Of a DNA stretch of 64,000 nucleotides, positions 41,388 to 50,100 are shown one piece after another (the first letter of the stretch is position 1; the number at the start of each line of letters is the position of its first letter). The position numbers were made by a program, and so were the translations under genes. This stretch comes from an uncultured Corynebacterium sp. GTDB taxonomy: Bacteria; Actinomycetota; Actinomycetes; Mycobacteriales; Mycobacteriaceae. A model generated the notes under the pieces. That model saw nothing but the letters and a program-made list of their open reading frames with translations. It had not been told where the DNA came from and ran no database searches. Location of the stretch: assembly GCF_943914615.1 (NCBI RefSeq), contig NZ_CALUCS010000005.1, positions 52,401 to 116,400 on the forward strand, written 5' to 3'.

Positions 41388-43817
41388 ATGATTCACAACG
41401 ACACGGTCGCCGATGCTAAGGCCAACCCGGACCTGGAGCAGCCGTATCACGAGCTGGGCCTAAAGGACGACGAGTACGCGCGCATCAAGGAACTGCTGGG
41501 CCGCCGTCCGACCGACGCGGAGCTGGCCATGTACTCCGTTATGTGGTCCGAGCACTGTTCGTACAAGTCCTCGAAGACGCACCTGCGTTACTTCGGCGAG
41601 ACCACGACCGAAGAGATGAAGTCCAAGATGCTCGCCGGTATTGGCGAGAACGCTGGTGTGATCGACATCGGCGATGGCCACGCGGTGACCTTCAAGGTCG
41701 AATCCCACAACCACCCCTCCTACGTGGAGCCCTACCAGGGCGCAGCCACCGGCGTGGGCGGCATCGTCCGCGACATTATGGCAATGGGCGCCCGCCCGGT
41801 GGCCGTTATGGATCAGCTGCGCTTCGGCCCGGCCGACCTGCCGGATACCCAGCGCGTGCTGCCCGGTGTGGTCGCGGGTGTGGGCGGTTATGGCAACTCT
41901 CTGGGGTTGCCGAACATTGGCGGCGAGACTGTTTTTGACGCCACCTACGCGGGTAACCCGCTGGTAAATGCACTGTGTGTGGGCACTTTGAAGACCGAAG
42001 ACCTCAAGCTGGCCTTCGCTTCTGGCAAGGGCAACCGAGTGATCCTTTTCGGCTCCCGCACGGGCCTGGACGGCATCGGTGGCGTGTCCGTGCTGGCCTC
42101 TGACACTTTTGAGGAAGGCGCAGAGCGCAAGCTGCCCGCCGTGCAGGTGGGCGACCCCTTCGCAGAGAAGGTACTGATTGAGTGCTGCCTGGACCTGTAC
42201 CGCGCCAACGTGGTGGTGGGCATTCAGGACCTCGGCGGCGCCGGGCTTTCCTGTGCCACCGCAGAGTTGGCTTCCGCCGGTGACGGCGGCATGCACATCA
42301 ACCTGGACAACGTGCACCTGCGCGCCGAGGGTATGACCGCCGCGGAGATCTTGTCCTCCGAGTCGCAGGAGCGCATGTGCGCCGTCGTGGAGCCGGAGAA
42401 CGTGGATGCGTTCATGGAGATCTGCCGCAAGTGGGACGTGCTGGCCTCCGACATCGGCAGCGTGACCGACGGCGAGCACCTTGTCATCGAACACTGCGGT
42501 GAAATCGTGGTGGACGCTTCGGCGCACACCATGGCTGAGGAAGGCCCGGTCTACGAGCGCCCCTACGAGCGCCCGGCGGAGCAGGAAGAGCTGAACAAGG
42601 CCCGCGGCGTGGAGCTGCCGGAGACCTCCCAGGAGGTTCGCCAACAGATTCTGGACCTGGCGGCCTCCCCGGCGCTGTGCTCCCGCGAGTTCATTACCGA
42701 GCAGTATGACCGCTACGTGCGCGGCAACACTGTTGCGGCCAAGGACGCAGACGCGGGTGTGCTGCGCATCGACGAGGAGACCGGTCGCGGCATCGCCGTT
42801 TCCACCGACGCCTCCGGCCGTTACACGCGCCTGGATCCCCGCACCGGCGCCCAGCTGGCGCTGGCTGAGGCCTACCGCAACGTTTCCGTCACGGGCTCCA
42901 CTCCGGTAGCAGTGTCCAACTGCCTGAACTTCGGATCCCCGGAGGATCCGGACGTGATGTGGCAGTTCCGCGAGGCCGTGCACGGGCTGGCTGATGGCTG
43001 CAAGGAAATGGGCATCCCGGTCACGGGCGGCAATGTTTCCTTCTACAACCAGACCGGCGACACCGCCATTCTGCCGACTCCGGTCATCGCGGTGCTGGGC
43101 ACTATCGACGATTGTGCCCGCCGTATCCCGCAGCAGCTGCCGAAGCCAGCTGCCGAGGGTGAGAAGCAGGAGGAGTACCACCTGGTTCTGGTGGGGGCGG
43201 AGACCCGCGAGGAGCTCGGTGGCTCTATCTGGCAGCAGGTCGTCCACGACGAGCTGGCCGGTATGCCGCCACAGGTGGATCTGTCCGTGGAGCAGCGCCT
43301 GGGTGCCTTCATTACCGCGCAGCGCGACAAGATCGTCGCCGCCCACGACCTCTCCGAGGGCGGCCTGTCGCAGGCCGTCGTGGAGCTGGCAATCCAGTCC
43401 GGCCGGGGAGTGGCCGTGAACCCGATGCTCAGCCAGCACGAGTCCGCCGCCGTGGAGGGGCGCACGCTGGCGCAGCAGGCGGCGGTGGGGCTGTTCTCCG
43501 AAACTGCCTCCCGCGTGCTGCTGGCAGTGCGCAGCGAGGACTACGGCGACCTGATGCGCGACCTGGCCGATACCGGCCTGACCGGTGGCTGGATCGGCCT
43601 GACGGGCGTGAACGACGCAGCAGACCAGCCGGTCATTCGCTTCGGCTCCGGCGTGTACCCGGTGCTGCCCTTCGGCGGGGAGGTCGAACTCGACCCGGCC
43701 AAGCAGCACGATGAGGACTTCGACGTCGTCCTCTCCCTGGAGGCGGCGGAGAATGCGTGGAAGTCCACGCTGCCCGCGCTGTTTAGCCACGCAGCAGGAA
43801 ATAACTCCGTCATCTAA
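41388..43817 (+). CDS. purL: Phosphoribosylformylglycinamidine synthase, large subunit PurL
   Basis: 809-residue small-type PurL with the two-fold repeated AIR synthetase-related domains. It converts FGAR to FGAM. Signatures are MWSEHCSYKSSKTHLR, VTFKVESHNHPSYVEPYQGAATGVGG, GVVAGVGGYGNS, GGAGLSCATAELASAG, TGGNVSFYNQTG and AHDLSEGGLSQA. The chosen ATG follows AAGGAG at 12 nt; an in-frame upstream extension lies inside purQ. It ends 24 bp before a strong terminator. Confidence 0.95.
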   Translation: MIHNDTVADAKANPDLEQPYHELGLKDDEYARIKELLGRRPTDAELAMYSVMWSEHCSYKSSKTHLRYFGETTTEEMKSKMLAGIGENAGVIDIGDGHAVTFKVESHNHPSYVEPYQGAATGVGGIVRDIMAMGARPVAVMDQLRFGPADLPDTQRVLPGVVAGVGGYGNSLGLPNIGGETVFDATYAGNPLVNALCVGTLKTEDLKLAFASGKGNRVILFGSRTGLDGIGGVSVLASDTFEEGAERKLPAVQVGDPFAEKVLIECCLDLYRANVVVGIQDLGGAGLSCATAELASAGDGGMHINLDNVHLRAEGMTAAEILSSESQERMCAVVEPENVDAFMEICRKWDVLASDIGSVTDGEHLVIEHCGEIVVDASAHTMAEEGPVYERPYERPAEQEELNKARGVELPETSQEVRQQILDLAASPALCSREFITEQYDRYVRGNTVAAKDADAGVLRIDEETGRGIAVSTDASGRYTRLDPRTGAQLALAEAYRNVSVTGSTPVAVSNCLNFGSPEDPDVMWQFREAVHGLADGCKEMGIPVTGGNVSFYNQTGDTAILPTPVIAVLGTIDDCARRIPQQLPKPAAEGEKQEEYHLVLVGAETREELGGSIWQQVVHDELAGMPPQVDLSVEQRLGAFITAQRDKIVAAHDLSEGGLSQAVVELAIQSGRGVAVNPMLSQHESAAVEGRTLAQQAAVGLFSETASRVLLAVRSEDYGDLMRDLADTGLTGGWIGLTGVNDAADQPVIRFGSGVYPVLPFGGEVELDPAKQHDEDFDVVLSLEAAENAWKSTLPALFSHAAGNNSVI

Positions 43818-43840
43818 GGCAGAGAAGAGCTAGAGCCGAG

Positions 43841-43878
43841 AAAGGGGCCCGCGACCGGGATGGTTGCGAGCCCCTTTT
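43841..43878. terminator. Rho-independent terminator after purL, bidirectional
   Basis: AAAGGGGC (43841-) pairs with GCCCCTTTT (to 43877) around inner CCGC..GCG pairing. A T-run on the plus strand and the A-run on the other side let it serve purL and the convergent thioesterase gene. Confidence 0.85.
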
Positions 43879-43904
43879 GCTGTGCTTAAACGCAGCGGCC
43901 GGCT

Positions 43905-44960
43905 TTACTCCACAAAGCGGAAATCGCGGTTGCTGGGGCTAACCAACGGCCGCGGCAGGAACTCCTTGCGCAGGTTACGCAGCGTGGAGGCGTGCTCTTC
44001 CAGGCGCTTGTCCTCGCTGGTCACCGGCGTGTACTTGCGGGCTTGCAGCGGGTTACCGTCCAGGTCGATAGCGATGTAAGTCATCGATGCGTGAATGGCC
44101 ACCGGAAGGTTGCCCTTGCCCTCGCGCGGGTCGCCCGCGCGCAGATGCACCATCACTGTCATCGAACGCTCGTCGGTGCGCACCAGGCGTGCATCCACCT
44201 CCACGAGGTCGCCGATGTGCACCGGGCGGTAGAAGCGAATACCACCGGCGTACACCGCGGTAGTGCGCTCACCGGTCCACTGCATAGTGCAGGCAGTGGC
44301 CGCCTCGTCGATCCATTCCATGGCGGTGCCACCGTGTACGTTGCCGCCCCAGTTCACGTCCGTCGGCTTGGCCAGGAAGCGGTTCACCAGCTCCGGCGCG
44401 GTGGACTTATCGGTGTAGGTCTGGCGCAGCATTTCCTCTTCGATGGCCTTGCGAAGCTGGATGCGGGACAGCGCGGCATCTTCCACGCGCTTTTCCTCAT
44501 CGGTCGTCGGCACATAGGAGGGGATTTGCTTGGACTTACCGTTTTCGTCCAAGGCAACGAAGATCACCAGGCAGTCGCAGGCGCGGGTGAACACGCCCTC
44601 GCGTGGGTCGGCGGACAGCACCTCATTGACGATGTGCATGGAGCTGCGGCCGGTGTAGGCGATGCGGCTACGAACTTCCACCATGTGGCCCGAGGGGATC
44701 GGGCGGGTGAAGTGGATGTGGCCCACATAGGCGGTCACGCAGTAAGACTGAGCCCAGCCGACGGCGCAGGCGTAAGCGGCCTTATCGATCCACTCCAGCA
44801 CGCGCCCACCGTGTACGCCCATCGCCCCTGCCATCAGCACGTCTGTCGGTGCGGCTAGGAAGCGCAGAGTCACCTTCGGGCTGCGCACATGGGGAGCCTC
44901 CGCCGTGTTTTCAGATGCATTGTGCTCGCTTGGGGTGGTGTTTTCTGCGCTTTCCGCCAC
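43905..44960 (-). CDS. Acyl-CoA thioesterase with two hotdog domains
   Basis: 351-residue protein with tandem hotdog domains: first VLMAGAMGVHGGRVLEWIDKAAYACA, second VNWGGNVHGGTAMEWIDEAATACT, each followed by the beta-sheet strands (HIHFTRPIPSGHMVEV and GIRFYRPVHIGDLVEV). The catalytic Asp/Glu of the first helix is present in both (EWID). It hydrolyses acyl-CoA; chain length unknown. The start is GTG at 44960, with no strong ribosome site. About 130 bp separate it from the divergent SCP2-like gene. Confidence 0.87.
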   Translation of the reverse strand: MAESAENTTPSEHNASENTAEAPHVRSPKVTLRFLAAPTDVLMAGAMGVHGGRVLEWIDKAAYACAVGWAQSYCVTAYVGHIHFTRPIPSGHMVEVRSRIAYTGRSSMHIVNEVLSADPREGVFTRACDCLVIFVALDENGKSKQIPSYVPTTDEEKRVEDAALSRIQLRKAIEEEMLRQTYTDKSTAPELVNRFLAKPTDVNWGGNVHGGTAMEWIDEAATACTMQWTGERTTAVYAGGIRFYRPVHIGDLVEVDARLVRTDERSMTVMVHLRAGDPREGKGNLPVAIHASMTYIAIDLDGNPLQARKYTPVTSEDKRLEEHASTLRNLRKEFLPRPLVSPSNRDFRFVE

Positions 44961-45079
44961 GGGTCACTGCCTTCCTTAAAATCCCTGTACTAAATTCCCT
45001 GTACTTCTTTCGTCTTCAACTTCCTAATACTAACGCGCCCTACACTTCGGTGTTCGTAAGAGCACTACAATTCCCGCAC

Positions 45080-45085
45080 TACAAT
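45080..45085 (+). promoter_or_regulatory. -10 box of a leaderless promoter for the SCP2-like gene
   Basis: TACAAT lies 8 bp before the ATG at 45094; a second TACAAT is found 14 bp further upstream (45066-45071). Confidence 0.45.
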
Positions 45086-45093
45086 TTCTAGGT

Positions 45094-45474
45094 ATGAAGC
45101 GTTTACACGGACCGGAACTATCCGCCGCTGCTCGCAGTGCGGTTGAAGCGGTTTTGCCCTGGGTAAGGAACCCCGCGGAGCAGCCTCGTCCGCCACGTGC
45201 TGACGTAGCTGCGGCGGTTCGTCTGTCTGCGGCTGTCTTGGAGGAGCTGGCCCCCGGTCATTCTGTCGAGGTGCGCATTCCTCCCTTCGCCGCCATCCAG
45301 TGCATCGCGGGGCTGGAGCATCGCCGTGGCACTCCGCCCAACGTTGTTCAGTGCTCGCCCATTACGTGGCTGCGCCTGGTTGTGGGGGCTGAGGATCTTT
45401 CTGGTTCGGACGCCGACACTTCCGGCACCCGCGCCTCCGCCATCGCCGAGCACCTTCCGCTGTTTAGAATGTAA
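45094..45474 (+). CDS. Sterol carrier family (SCP2-like) protein upstream of purF
   Basis: 126-residue soluble protein. The N-terminus LPWVRNPAEQPRPPRADVAAAVRLSAAVLEELAPGHSVEVRIPPFAAIQC and SPITWLRL resemble the small actinobacterial proteins annotated as sterol carrier family next to purF (M. tuberculosis Rv0807 position). No catalytic motif; function unknown. It may be co-transcribed with purF (65-bp gap), though purF appears to have its own promoter. Confidence 0.72.
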   Translation: MKRLHGPELSAAARSAVEAVLPWVRNPAEQPRPPRADVAAAVRLSAAVLEELAPGHSVEVRIPPFAAIQCIAGLEHRRGTPPNVVQCSPITWLRLVVGAEDLSGSDADTSGTRASAIAEHLPLFRM

Positions 45475-45526
45475 GGCCGCTCCGGTGGCGAAATGGCATC
45501 CCTTTGGGTTAGTGCGGATGGGCTAG

Positions 45527-45532
45527 TAGAGT
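45527..45532 (+). promoter_or_regulatory. -10 box of a leaderless purF promoter
   Basis: TAGAGT ends 7 bp before the purF GTG; no ribosome site fits. Confidence 0.5.
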
Positions 45533-45539
45533 CGGCATA

Positions 45540-47057
45540 GTGGCAAACATTCAAGGCCAGAGAAAACAAGCAGAGGCAGAACCGTTGCTGAGCCCGTTCG
45601 ACGACCGGGGCGAAACAGAGCCCCGGGAGGAATGTGGCGTATTCGGGGTATGGGCGCCGGGGGAGGACGTCTCCAAACTGACGTACTACGGCTTGTACGC
45701 TTTGCAGCACCGTGGCCAGGAGGCCGCGGGCATCGCAGTGGGGGATGGCGACCAGATCGTCGTATTCAAGGATCTGGGTCTGGTCAGCCAGGTCTTCGAC
45801 GAGCAGTCGCTCGAGGCCCTCAAGGGGCACATCGGCATGGGGCACAACCGCTACACCACAGCTGGCGGTAATAGCTGGGAGAACGCGCAGCCCATGTTCC
45901 GCATGGCGCCCGACGGAACCGATGTGGCGCTGGGGCATAACGGCAACTTGGTGAACCACCGTGAGCTCACCCAGGAAGCCGCCCGGTTGGGCCTGGTGGA
46001 TCCGAAGGAAAACCCCTCTGATTCACTGGTCATGTGCGCCCTGCTGGCCGCTGAGACCCGTGAGGGGCACGGCGTGGAGGAAGCAGCCATGGAGCTGTTC
46101 CCAAAGGTCAAGGGTGCGTTCTGCGTGCTGTTTACCGACGGCGACGCGCTGTACGCCGTCCGTGACCCGCAGGGCGTGCGCCCGCTGTCGATCGGTCAGC
46201 TGGCTAGCGGCGGCTGGGTGGTCGCCTCCGAAACCGCGGCGTTGGATATCGTGGGCGCGCGTTTCGTCCGCGACGTCGAGCCGGGCGAGCTGGTGGCCAT
46301 CGACGGTGACGGCGTGCGTTCCCGCCGCTTTGCGGAGACCAAGCACAAGGGCTGCGTGTTTGAGTATGTCTACCTGGCCCGCCCCGATTCCGTCATCCGT
46401 GGCCGTTCGGTAAACGGAACTCGCCTGGAGATCGGCCGCAAGCTGGCCGAGGAGGCCCCGGCGGAGGGCGATTTAGTGATTCCCGTGCCGGAGTCCGGCA
46501 CGCCCGCGGCGGTGGGTTACGCTCAGGCCTCGCGCATTCCCTTTGGTCAGGGGTTGATGAAGAATGCCTACGTGGGGCGCACTTTCATCCAGCCGTCACA
46601 GACCATCCGCCAACTGGGCATTCGCTTGAAGCTAAACCCGCTGCGCGAGGTTATCGAGGGTAAGCGTCTGGTCGTCGTGGACGACTCCATTGTCCGCGGC
46701 AACACCCAGCGCGCACTTATCAAGATGCTGCGCGAAGCTGGGGCAAAGGAAGTGCACGTCCGCATCGCCTCGCCGCCGGTAAAGTGGCCGTGTTTCTATG
46801 GCATCGATTTCGCCTCGCCCACCGAGCTGATTGCGAATAACGTGGATCCTTCGGACCCGGTAGAGGGAATTCGCCGGGAGATCGACGCGGACTCCCTAGC
46901 ATTCGTTTCAACCGAGGCGATGATAGAGGCGTCACAACAAAGCAGCGACGAGCTGTGCGCAGCATGCTTCGACGGCGTGTTCCCACTGGGCATGCCGAGC
47001 GACAACCCGAACACGGCATTGGTAGAAACGATGCTGAAGCAGCAGGCGAAGAATTAG
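45540..47057 (+). CDS. purF: Amidophosphoribosyltransferase
   Basis: 505-residue enzyme of the first committed purine step (PRPP + glutamine to phosphoribosylamine). The N-terminal nucleophile is Cys32 (EECGVFGVW), exposed after removal of a propeptide; GLYALQHRGQEAAGIA and GHNRYTTAG follow. The PRPP site is VVVDDSIVRGNT. Cysteines in KHKGCVFEYVYLARPDS, SPPVKWPCFYGID and DELCAACFDG fit the [4Fe-4S] type of PurF. GTG at 45540; the product is regulated by AMP/GMP in relatives. purM follows after 17 bp. Confidence 0.95.
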   Translation: MANIQGQRKQAEAEPLLSPFDDRGETEPREECGVFGVWAPGEDVSKLTYYGLYALQHRGQEAAGIAVGDGDQIVVFKDLGLVSQVFDEQSLEALKGHIGMGHNRYTTAGGNSWENAQPMFRMAPDGTDVALGHNGNLVNHRELTQEAARLGLVDPKENPSDSLVMCALLAAETREGHGVEEAAMELFPKVKGAFCVLFTDGDALYAVRDPQGVRPLSIGQLASGGWVVASETAALDIVGARFVRDVEPGELVAIDGDGVRSRRFAETKHKGCVFEYVYLARPDSVIRGRSVNGTRLEIGRKLAEEAPAEGDLVIPVPESGTPAAVGYAQASRIPFGQGLMKNAYVGRTFIQPSQTIRQLGIRLKLNPLREVIEGKRLVVVDDSIVRGNTQRALIKMLREAGAKEVHVRIASPPVKWPCFYGIDFASPTELIANNVDPSDPVEGIRREIDADSLAFVSTEAMIEASQQSSDELCAACFDGVFPLGMPSDNPNTALVETMLKQQAKN

Positions 47058-47074
47058 GAAAACAAGGACAAGCC

Positions 47075-48166
47075 ATGAGTGAGCACCCCGATAACACCCC
47101 GAAGCAGGCAGAGGGCGCATCGTACGCCGCTGCCGGTGTAGACATTGAGGCCGGCGACCGCGCGGTAGAGCTTTTCGCGCCGCTAGCTAAGAAGGCCACC
47201 CGCCCCGAGGTGCGCGGCGGACTCGGTGGCTTCGCCGGACTGTTTGCGCTGGGGGATTACGAAAAGCCGCTGTTGGCCGCATCCTCCGACGGCGTGGGCA
47301 CCAAGCTGGCCGTGGCGCAGGCGATGGATAAGCACGATACGATCGGCCGCGACCTGGTTGCCATGTGCGTGGATGACCTGGTGGTCTGCGGCGCCGAGCC
47401 GCTGTTTCTGCAGGATTACATCGCCATCGGCAAGGTTGTGCCCGAGCACGTTGCCAGCATCGTTTCTGGCATCGCCGCGGGCTGCGAGGAAGCCGGCTGT
47501 GCACTGCTGGGCGGCGAGACCGCCGAGCACCCGGGTGTGATGGAACCGCACGAGTACGACGTCTCCGCCACCTCCGTCGGCGTGGTCGAAGAAGCTAACC
47601 TGCTGGGGCCGGATCGCGTGCGCCCGGGTGACGTGGTGATCGCCATGGCCTCCTCTGGATTGCACTCCAACGGTTACTCCCTGGCCCGCCACGTGCTGCT
47701 GGATACCAAGCAGCTCCCGCTGGACGGACAAATCGAATCCCTCGGCCGCACGCTGGGGGAGGAGCTGCTGGAGCCGACCCGCATCTATGCCCTCGATTGC
47801 CTGAAGCTGGCTAGCGAGTGCGACGTCCACACCTTCGCGCACATCACCGGCGGTGGCTTGGCCGCCAACCTGGGGCGCGTGATCCCGGACGGCCTGGTCG
47901 CAGAGTTGGAGCGTTCCTCCTGGACCCCTGGCCCGATCTTCCGTTTGATCCAGGAGGAAGGCCAGGTCTCGCAGGAGGAGATGGAGAAGACCTTCAACAT
48001 GGGCGTGGGCATGGTCGCCGTCGTCGCGGAAGACGATGCCGAACGTGCCCTGGCGATGCTAACTGCTCGCCACATTGATGCCTGGCGACTGGGCGAAGTT
48101 CGCCCGGCACAGGACGGCCAGTCCGGCGCGATCCTGGACGGCGAGTACCGCAGCCCCGTGAACTAG
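47075..48166 (+). CDS. purM: Phosphoribosylformylglycinamidine cyclo-ligase (AIR synthetase)
   Basis: 363-residue enzyme closing the imidazole ring of AIR. Signatures are SYAAAGVDIEAGDRAVE, RPEVRGGLGGFAGLF, ASSDGVGTKLAVAQ, GRDLVAMCVDDLVVCGAEPLFLQDY, LLGGETAEHPGVM and HITGGGLAANLGRVIP. AAGGA precedes the ATG at 47075; the frame upstream lies inside purF and is not used. A strong terminator follows 48 bp after the stop. Confidence 0.95.
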   Translation: MSEHPDNTPKQAEGASYAAAGVDIEAGDRAVELFAPLAKKATRPEVRGGLGGFAGLFALGDYEKPLLAASSDGVGTKLAVAQAMDKHDTIGRDLVAMCVDDLVVCGAEPLFLQDYIAIGKVVPEHVASIVSGIAAGCEEAGCALLGGETAEHPGVMEPHEYDVSATSVGVVEEANLLGPDRVRPGDVVIAMASSGLHSNGYSLARHVLLDTKQLPLDGQIESLGRTLGEELLEPTRIYALDCLKLASECDVHTFAHITGGGLAANLGRVIPDGLVAELERSSWTPGPIFRLIQEEGQVSQEEMEKTFNMGVGMVAVVAEDDAERALAMLTARHIDAWRLGEVRPAQDGQSGAILDGEYRSPVN

Positions 48167-48214
48167 GGGCGACTAACTAGAGCCAACCAGAGCCGGAGCA
48201 AGGACAAAAGCAAG

Positions 48215-48263
48215 AAAAACTCCCGCGCTGTGCTTTCCAAAAGCACCAGCTGCGGGAGTTTTT
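48215..48263. terminator. Rho-independent terminator after purM, bidirectional
   Basis: AAAAACTCCCGC (48215-48226) pairs with GCGGGAGTTTTT (48252-48263), with an inner TGC/GCA hairpin. T-runs on both strands allow it to end purM and the convergent DUF3073 gene. Confidence 0.9.
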
Positions 48264-48280
48264 AGTAAATAGGTTGGCTT

Positions 48281-48535
48281 TTACCGCGACCCGTTGGAGT
48301 ACTTATCCTCGTAGTCGTCGGCGTACTCGTCGCTGTAGTCGTCGTATTCTGCAGCGTAATCGCTGTAGTCATCCTCGTACTCGTCGTACTCGCTACTGCC
48401 GCGGGAACCGGAACCCCGGTTCTGCGACTGGCCAGAGAGTTCCCTCTGCAGCCTCTCCAGATCCATTTCCGGAGCGTTGTACTTCAACTGACGAGCAACC
48501 TTGGCTTGCTTTGCCTTGGCACGGCCGCGACCCAT
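48281..48535 (-). CDS. DUF3073 protein
   Basis: 84-residue protein conserved in actinobacteria. The N-terminus MGRGRAKAKQAKVARQLKY is basic, followed by the conserved NAPEMDLERLQREL; the C-terminus is an acidic Tyr/Asp-rich tail with repeated EYDDY and DEYADDYED units. Function unknown; the charge split suggests nucleic-acid or protein binding. ATG at 48535 with AAGGGGG upstream; an upstream in-frame start would add 16 residues not typical of the family. Its place after purM corresponds to Rv0810c. Confidence 0.85.
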   Translation of the reverse strand: MGRGRAKAKQAKVARQLKYNAPEMDLERLQRELSGQSQNRGSGSRGSSEYDEYEDDYSDYAAEYDDYSDEYADDYEDKYSNGSR

Positions 48536-48681
48536 GGCCTGACCCCCTTGCGGTGTCCTCGAGTGGCGCGGGAGTTCGGCCACCCTTTTCGTTTACAAGT
48601 TAAGTTTCTTCCTGCCCTACACCATAGCGGTTAGCAATCATTTTTTCCCAAAATCCCCCTCCTACCGAAGGTGCGGACGCG

Positions 48682-48738
48682 GGGGTTTTCACGCCGAAAA
48701 CCCCTTTGACCTGCGGAGTTATTGCGCAGTCAAGGGGG
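48682..48738 (-). other. Two overlapping, mutually exclusive hairpins between the YgfZ-like and DUF3073 genes
   Basis: GGGGTTTTC (48682-48690) pairs with GAAAACCCC (48696-48704). The same CCCC begins CCCCTTTGAC (48701-48710), which can instead pair with GTCAAGGGG (about 48729-48737), extended by CTGCG/CGCAG inside. On the minus strand this lies after the YgfZ-like stop and before DUF3073, in a 220-bp gap. It may be a terminator or an attenuator of DUF3073. No T-run follows. Confidence 0.45.
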
Positions 48739-48759
48739 TCAAGCCAATGTGAGGGTTTT

Positions 48760-50010
48760 CTAATTTTTCCCGCGCAGCCGGTTGATCGCCGCCCGCCCCG
48801 GTCGGATCGAGCCGTCTCCCGCAGCACTAGTCAGGTCGCTGGGGTCGATCGATGCGTCGATCCCATCGGCTAGTAGCGGGGGTACGTCGCTATTCTTGGA
48901 CGCCACCTTCTCCACTACATTCCGCTTCACCAAAGCCAGCGCGATCGGCCCGTAGTCGCAATCGTGCACGCTGGATCCAACCCGGCCAATTCCGCGACCA
49001 CCCGCAGTGAGCTCGGTGCCCACGCCGGGCAGTCGGTTGGCGGACCCGTCGAGGTGCAGCATCACCAGCACTCGCGGGGATTTGCCCAGATTATGCACTC
49101 GGGAAACCGTCTCCTGCCCCCGGTAGCAGCCCTTGTTCAGGTGTACGGCGGACTCAGTGGGTCCGGCGGAAACGTCGTCCAGCTGGGTGGCGCCGCTGAT
49201 TCCCTTGCCTATGAAGGCGGGAACCTCGTGGGGGATGGCGCGCTCATCGGTATCCACACCCAGGATCGGTAGGCGTGCTTGTACACGGAAGGCGTCATAA
49301 GCCATGCGCCCGGTGGGTTGGGCGGCGTTAGTCAGCTCATCCCAGGCGTGGGTTACCCCCTCGCGGGGAACCCACAGGTCGAGAGCCTGGAGCTCCCCGA
49401 TAATCCTGGTTCTCCACAGTTGTAGATCCACATCTTCCGGAACCTCGAAGTTAAGCTGAGCCGGCAGGTCGGTGGAGGAGGTGGCGTCATTAGTAAAAAG
49501 TGAAGGATCCGCGGCGAGATCCGATCCGATCACCGTAAGACGCGCCCACGGCAGGCGCTCGACGGAAACCTGGGACCAGAAGACCATCTTGCTCAGATAA
49601 TCCTCAAGCGCGTCGGCCTGTGCGGCTGGGGTGTCGAGGATCAGCGCGTCATCGGTGGCGAGAATGCCGAAGGAATGTTCGACATGCCCCTTCACGTCGA
49701 GGATTAGACCGAAGGTGGCCTGGCCGGGTTCGATGGCGTTGACCTTCTGGGAGATTAGGTTGTTGAGCCAATCGCGGCGCTCCGGACCCGAGACCCGGAT
49801 GGCCACGCGATCCCAAAAATCCACGAGGCCGGGCTTGCCGTCGTTTACACGGGACTGCTCGGTGAGAGGGTTGCCGTAGTGCCAGGCGGTCGCGTTGCTC
49901 TGGGCATCCGGCGCCTCTGAAGCTTCGGCAGCCTCACTGCCAGTCAACGGGCTGGCGGAAGGTGCATGGTCGACGATCGGGCTGTGAGTCAGATCAAACA
50001 CATCACCCAT
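48760..50010 (-). CDS. YgfZ/GcvT-like folate-binding protein
   Basis: 416-residue protein of the YgfZ group, tetrahydrofolate-dependent helpers in iron-sulfur cluster repair. The signature motif is HLNKGCYRGQETVSRVHN (K-G-C-Y-x-G-Q-E), with the Cys intact; VDFWDRVAIRVSGPERRDWLNNLISQ and ATFGLILDVKGHVEH mark the GcvT fold. ATG at 50010 overlaps a TACGAT hexamer that looks like a -10 box; a GTG three codons in (50001) lies 7 bp after that hexamer and may be the real, leaderless start. Divergent from the lyase gene at 50101. Confidence 0.85.
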   Translation of the reverse strand: MGDVFDLTHSPIVDHAPSASPLTGSEAAEASEAPDAQSNATAWHYGNPLTEQSRVNDGKPGLVDFWDRVAIRVSGPERRDWLNNLISQKVNAIEPGQATFGLILDVKGHVEHSFGILATDDALILDTPAAQADALEDYLSKMVFWSQVSVERLPWARLTVIGSDLAADPSLFTNDATSSTDLPAQLNFEVPEDVDLQLWRTRIIGELQALDLWVPREGVTHAWDELTNAAQPTGRMAYDAFRVQARLPILGVDTDERAIPHEVPAFIGKGISGATQLDDVSAGPTESAVHLNKGCYRGQETVSRVHNLGKSPRVLVMLHLDGSANRLPGVGTELTAGGRGIGRVGSSVHDCDYGPIALALVKRNVVEKVASKNSDVPPLLADGIDASIDPSDLTSAAGDGSIRPGRAAINRLRGKN

Positions 50011-50087
50011 CGTAGGACGGGGTGGGGTTGGCTTGCCAATGGCGGGCCTCCATGGGGCTTGTAAGACGTCCGAGAACAGTGCGGGAA

Positions 50088-50093
50088 TAGAAT
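50088..50093 (+). promoter_or_regulatory. -10 box of the aminodeoxychorismate-lyase-like gene
   Basis: TAGAAT ends 7 bp before the ATG at 50101; the intervening GAGGAAC also resembles a ribosome site at very short distance. Confidence 0.4.
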
Positions 50094-50100
50094 GAGGAAC

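Noticed and set aside
41460..43790. 776-codon open frame on the minus strand
   Set aside because: It is a shadow of purL in GC-rich DNA, with no recognisable domain.
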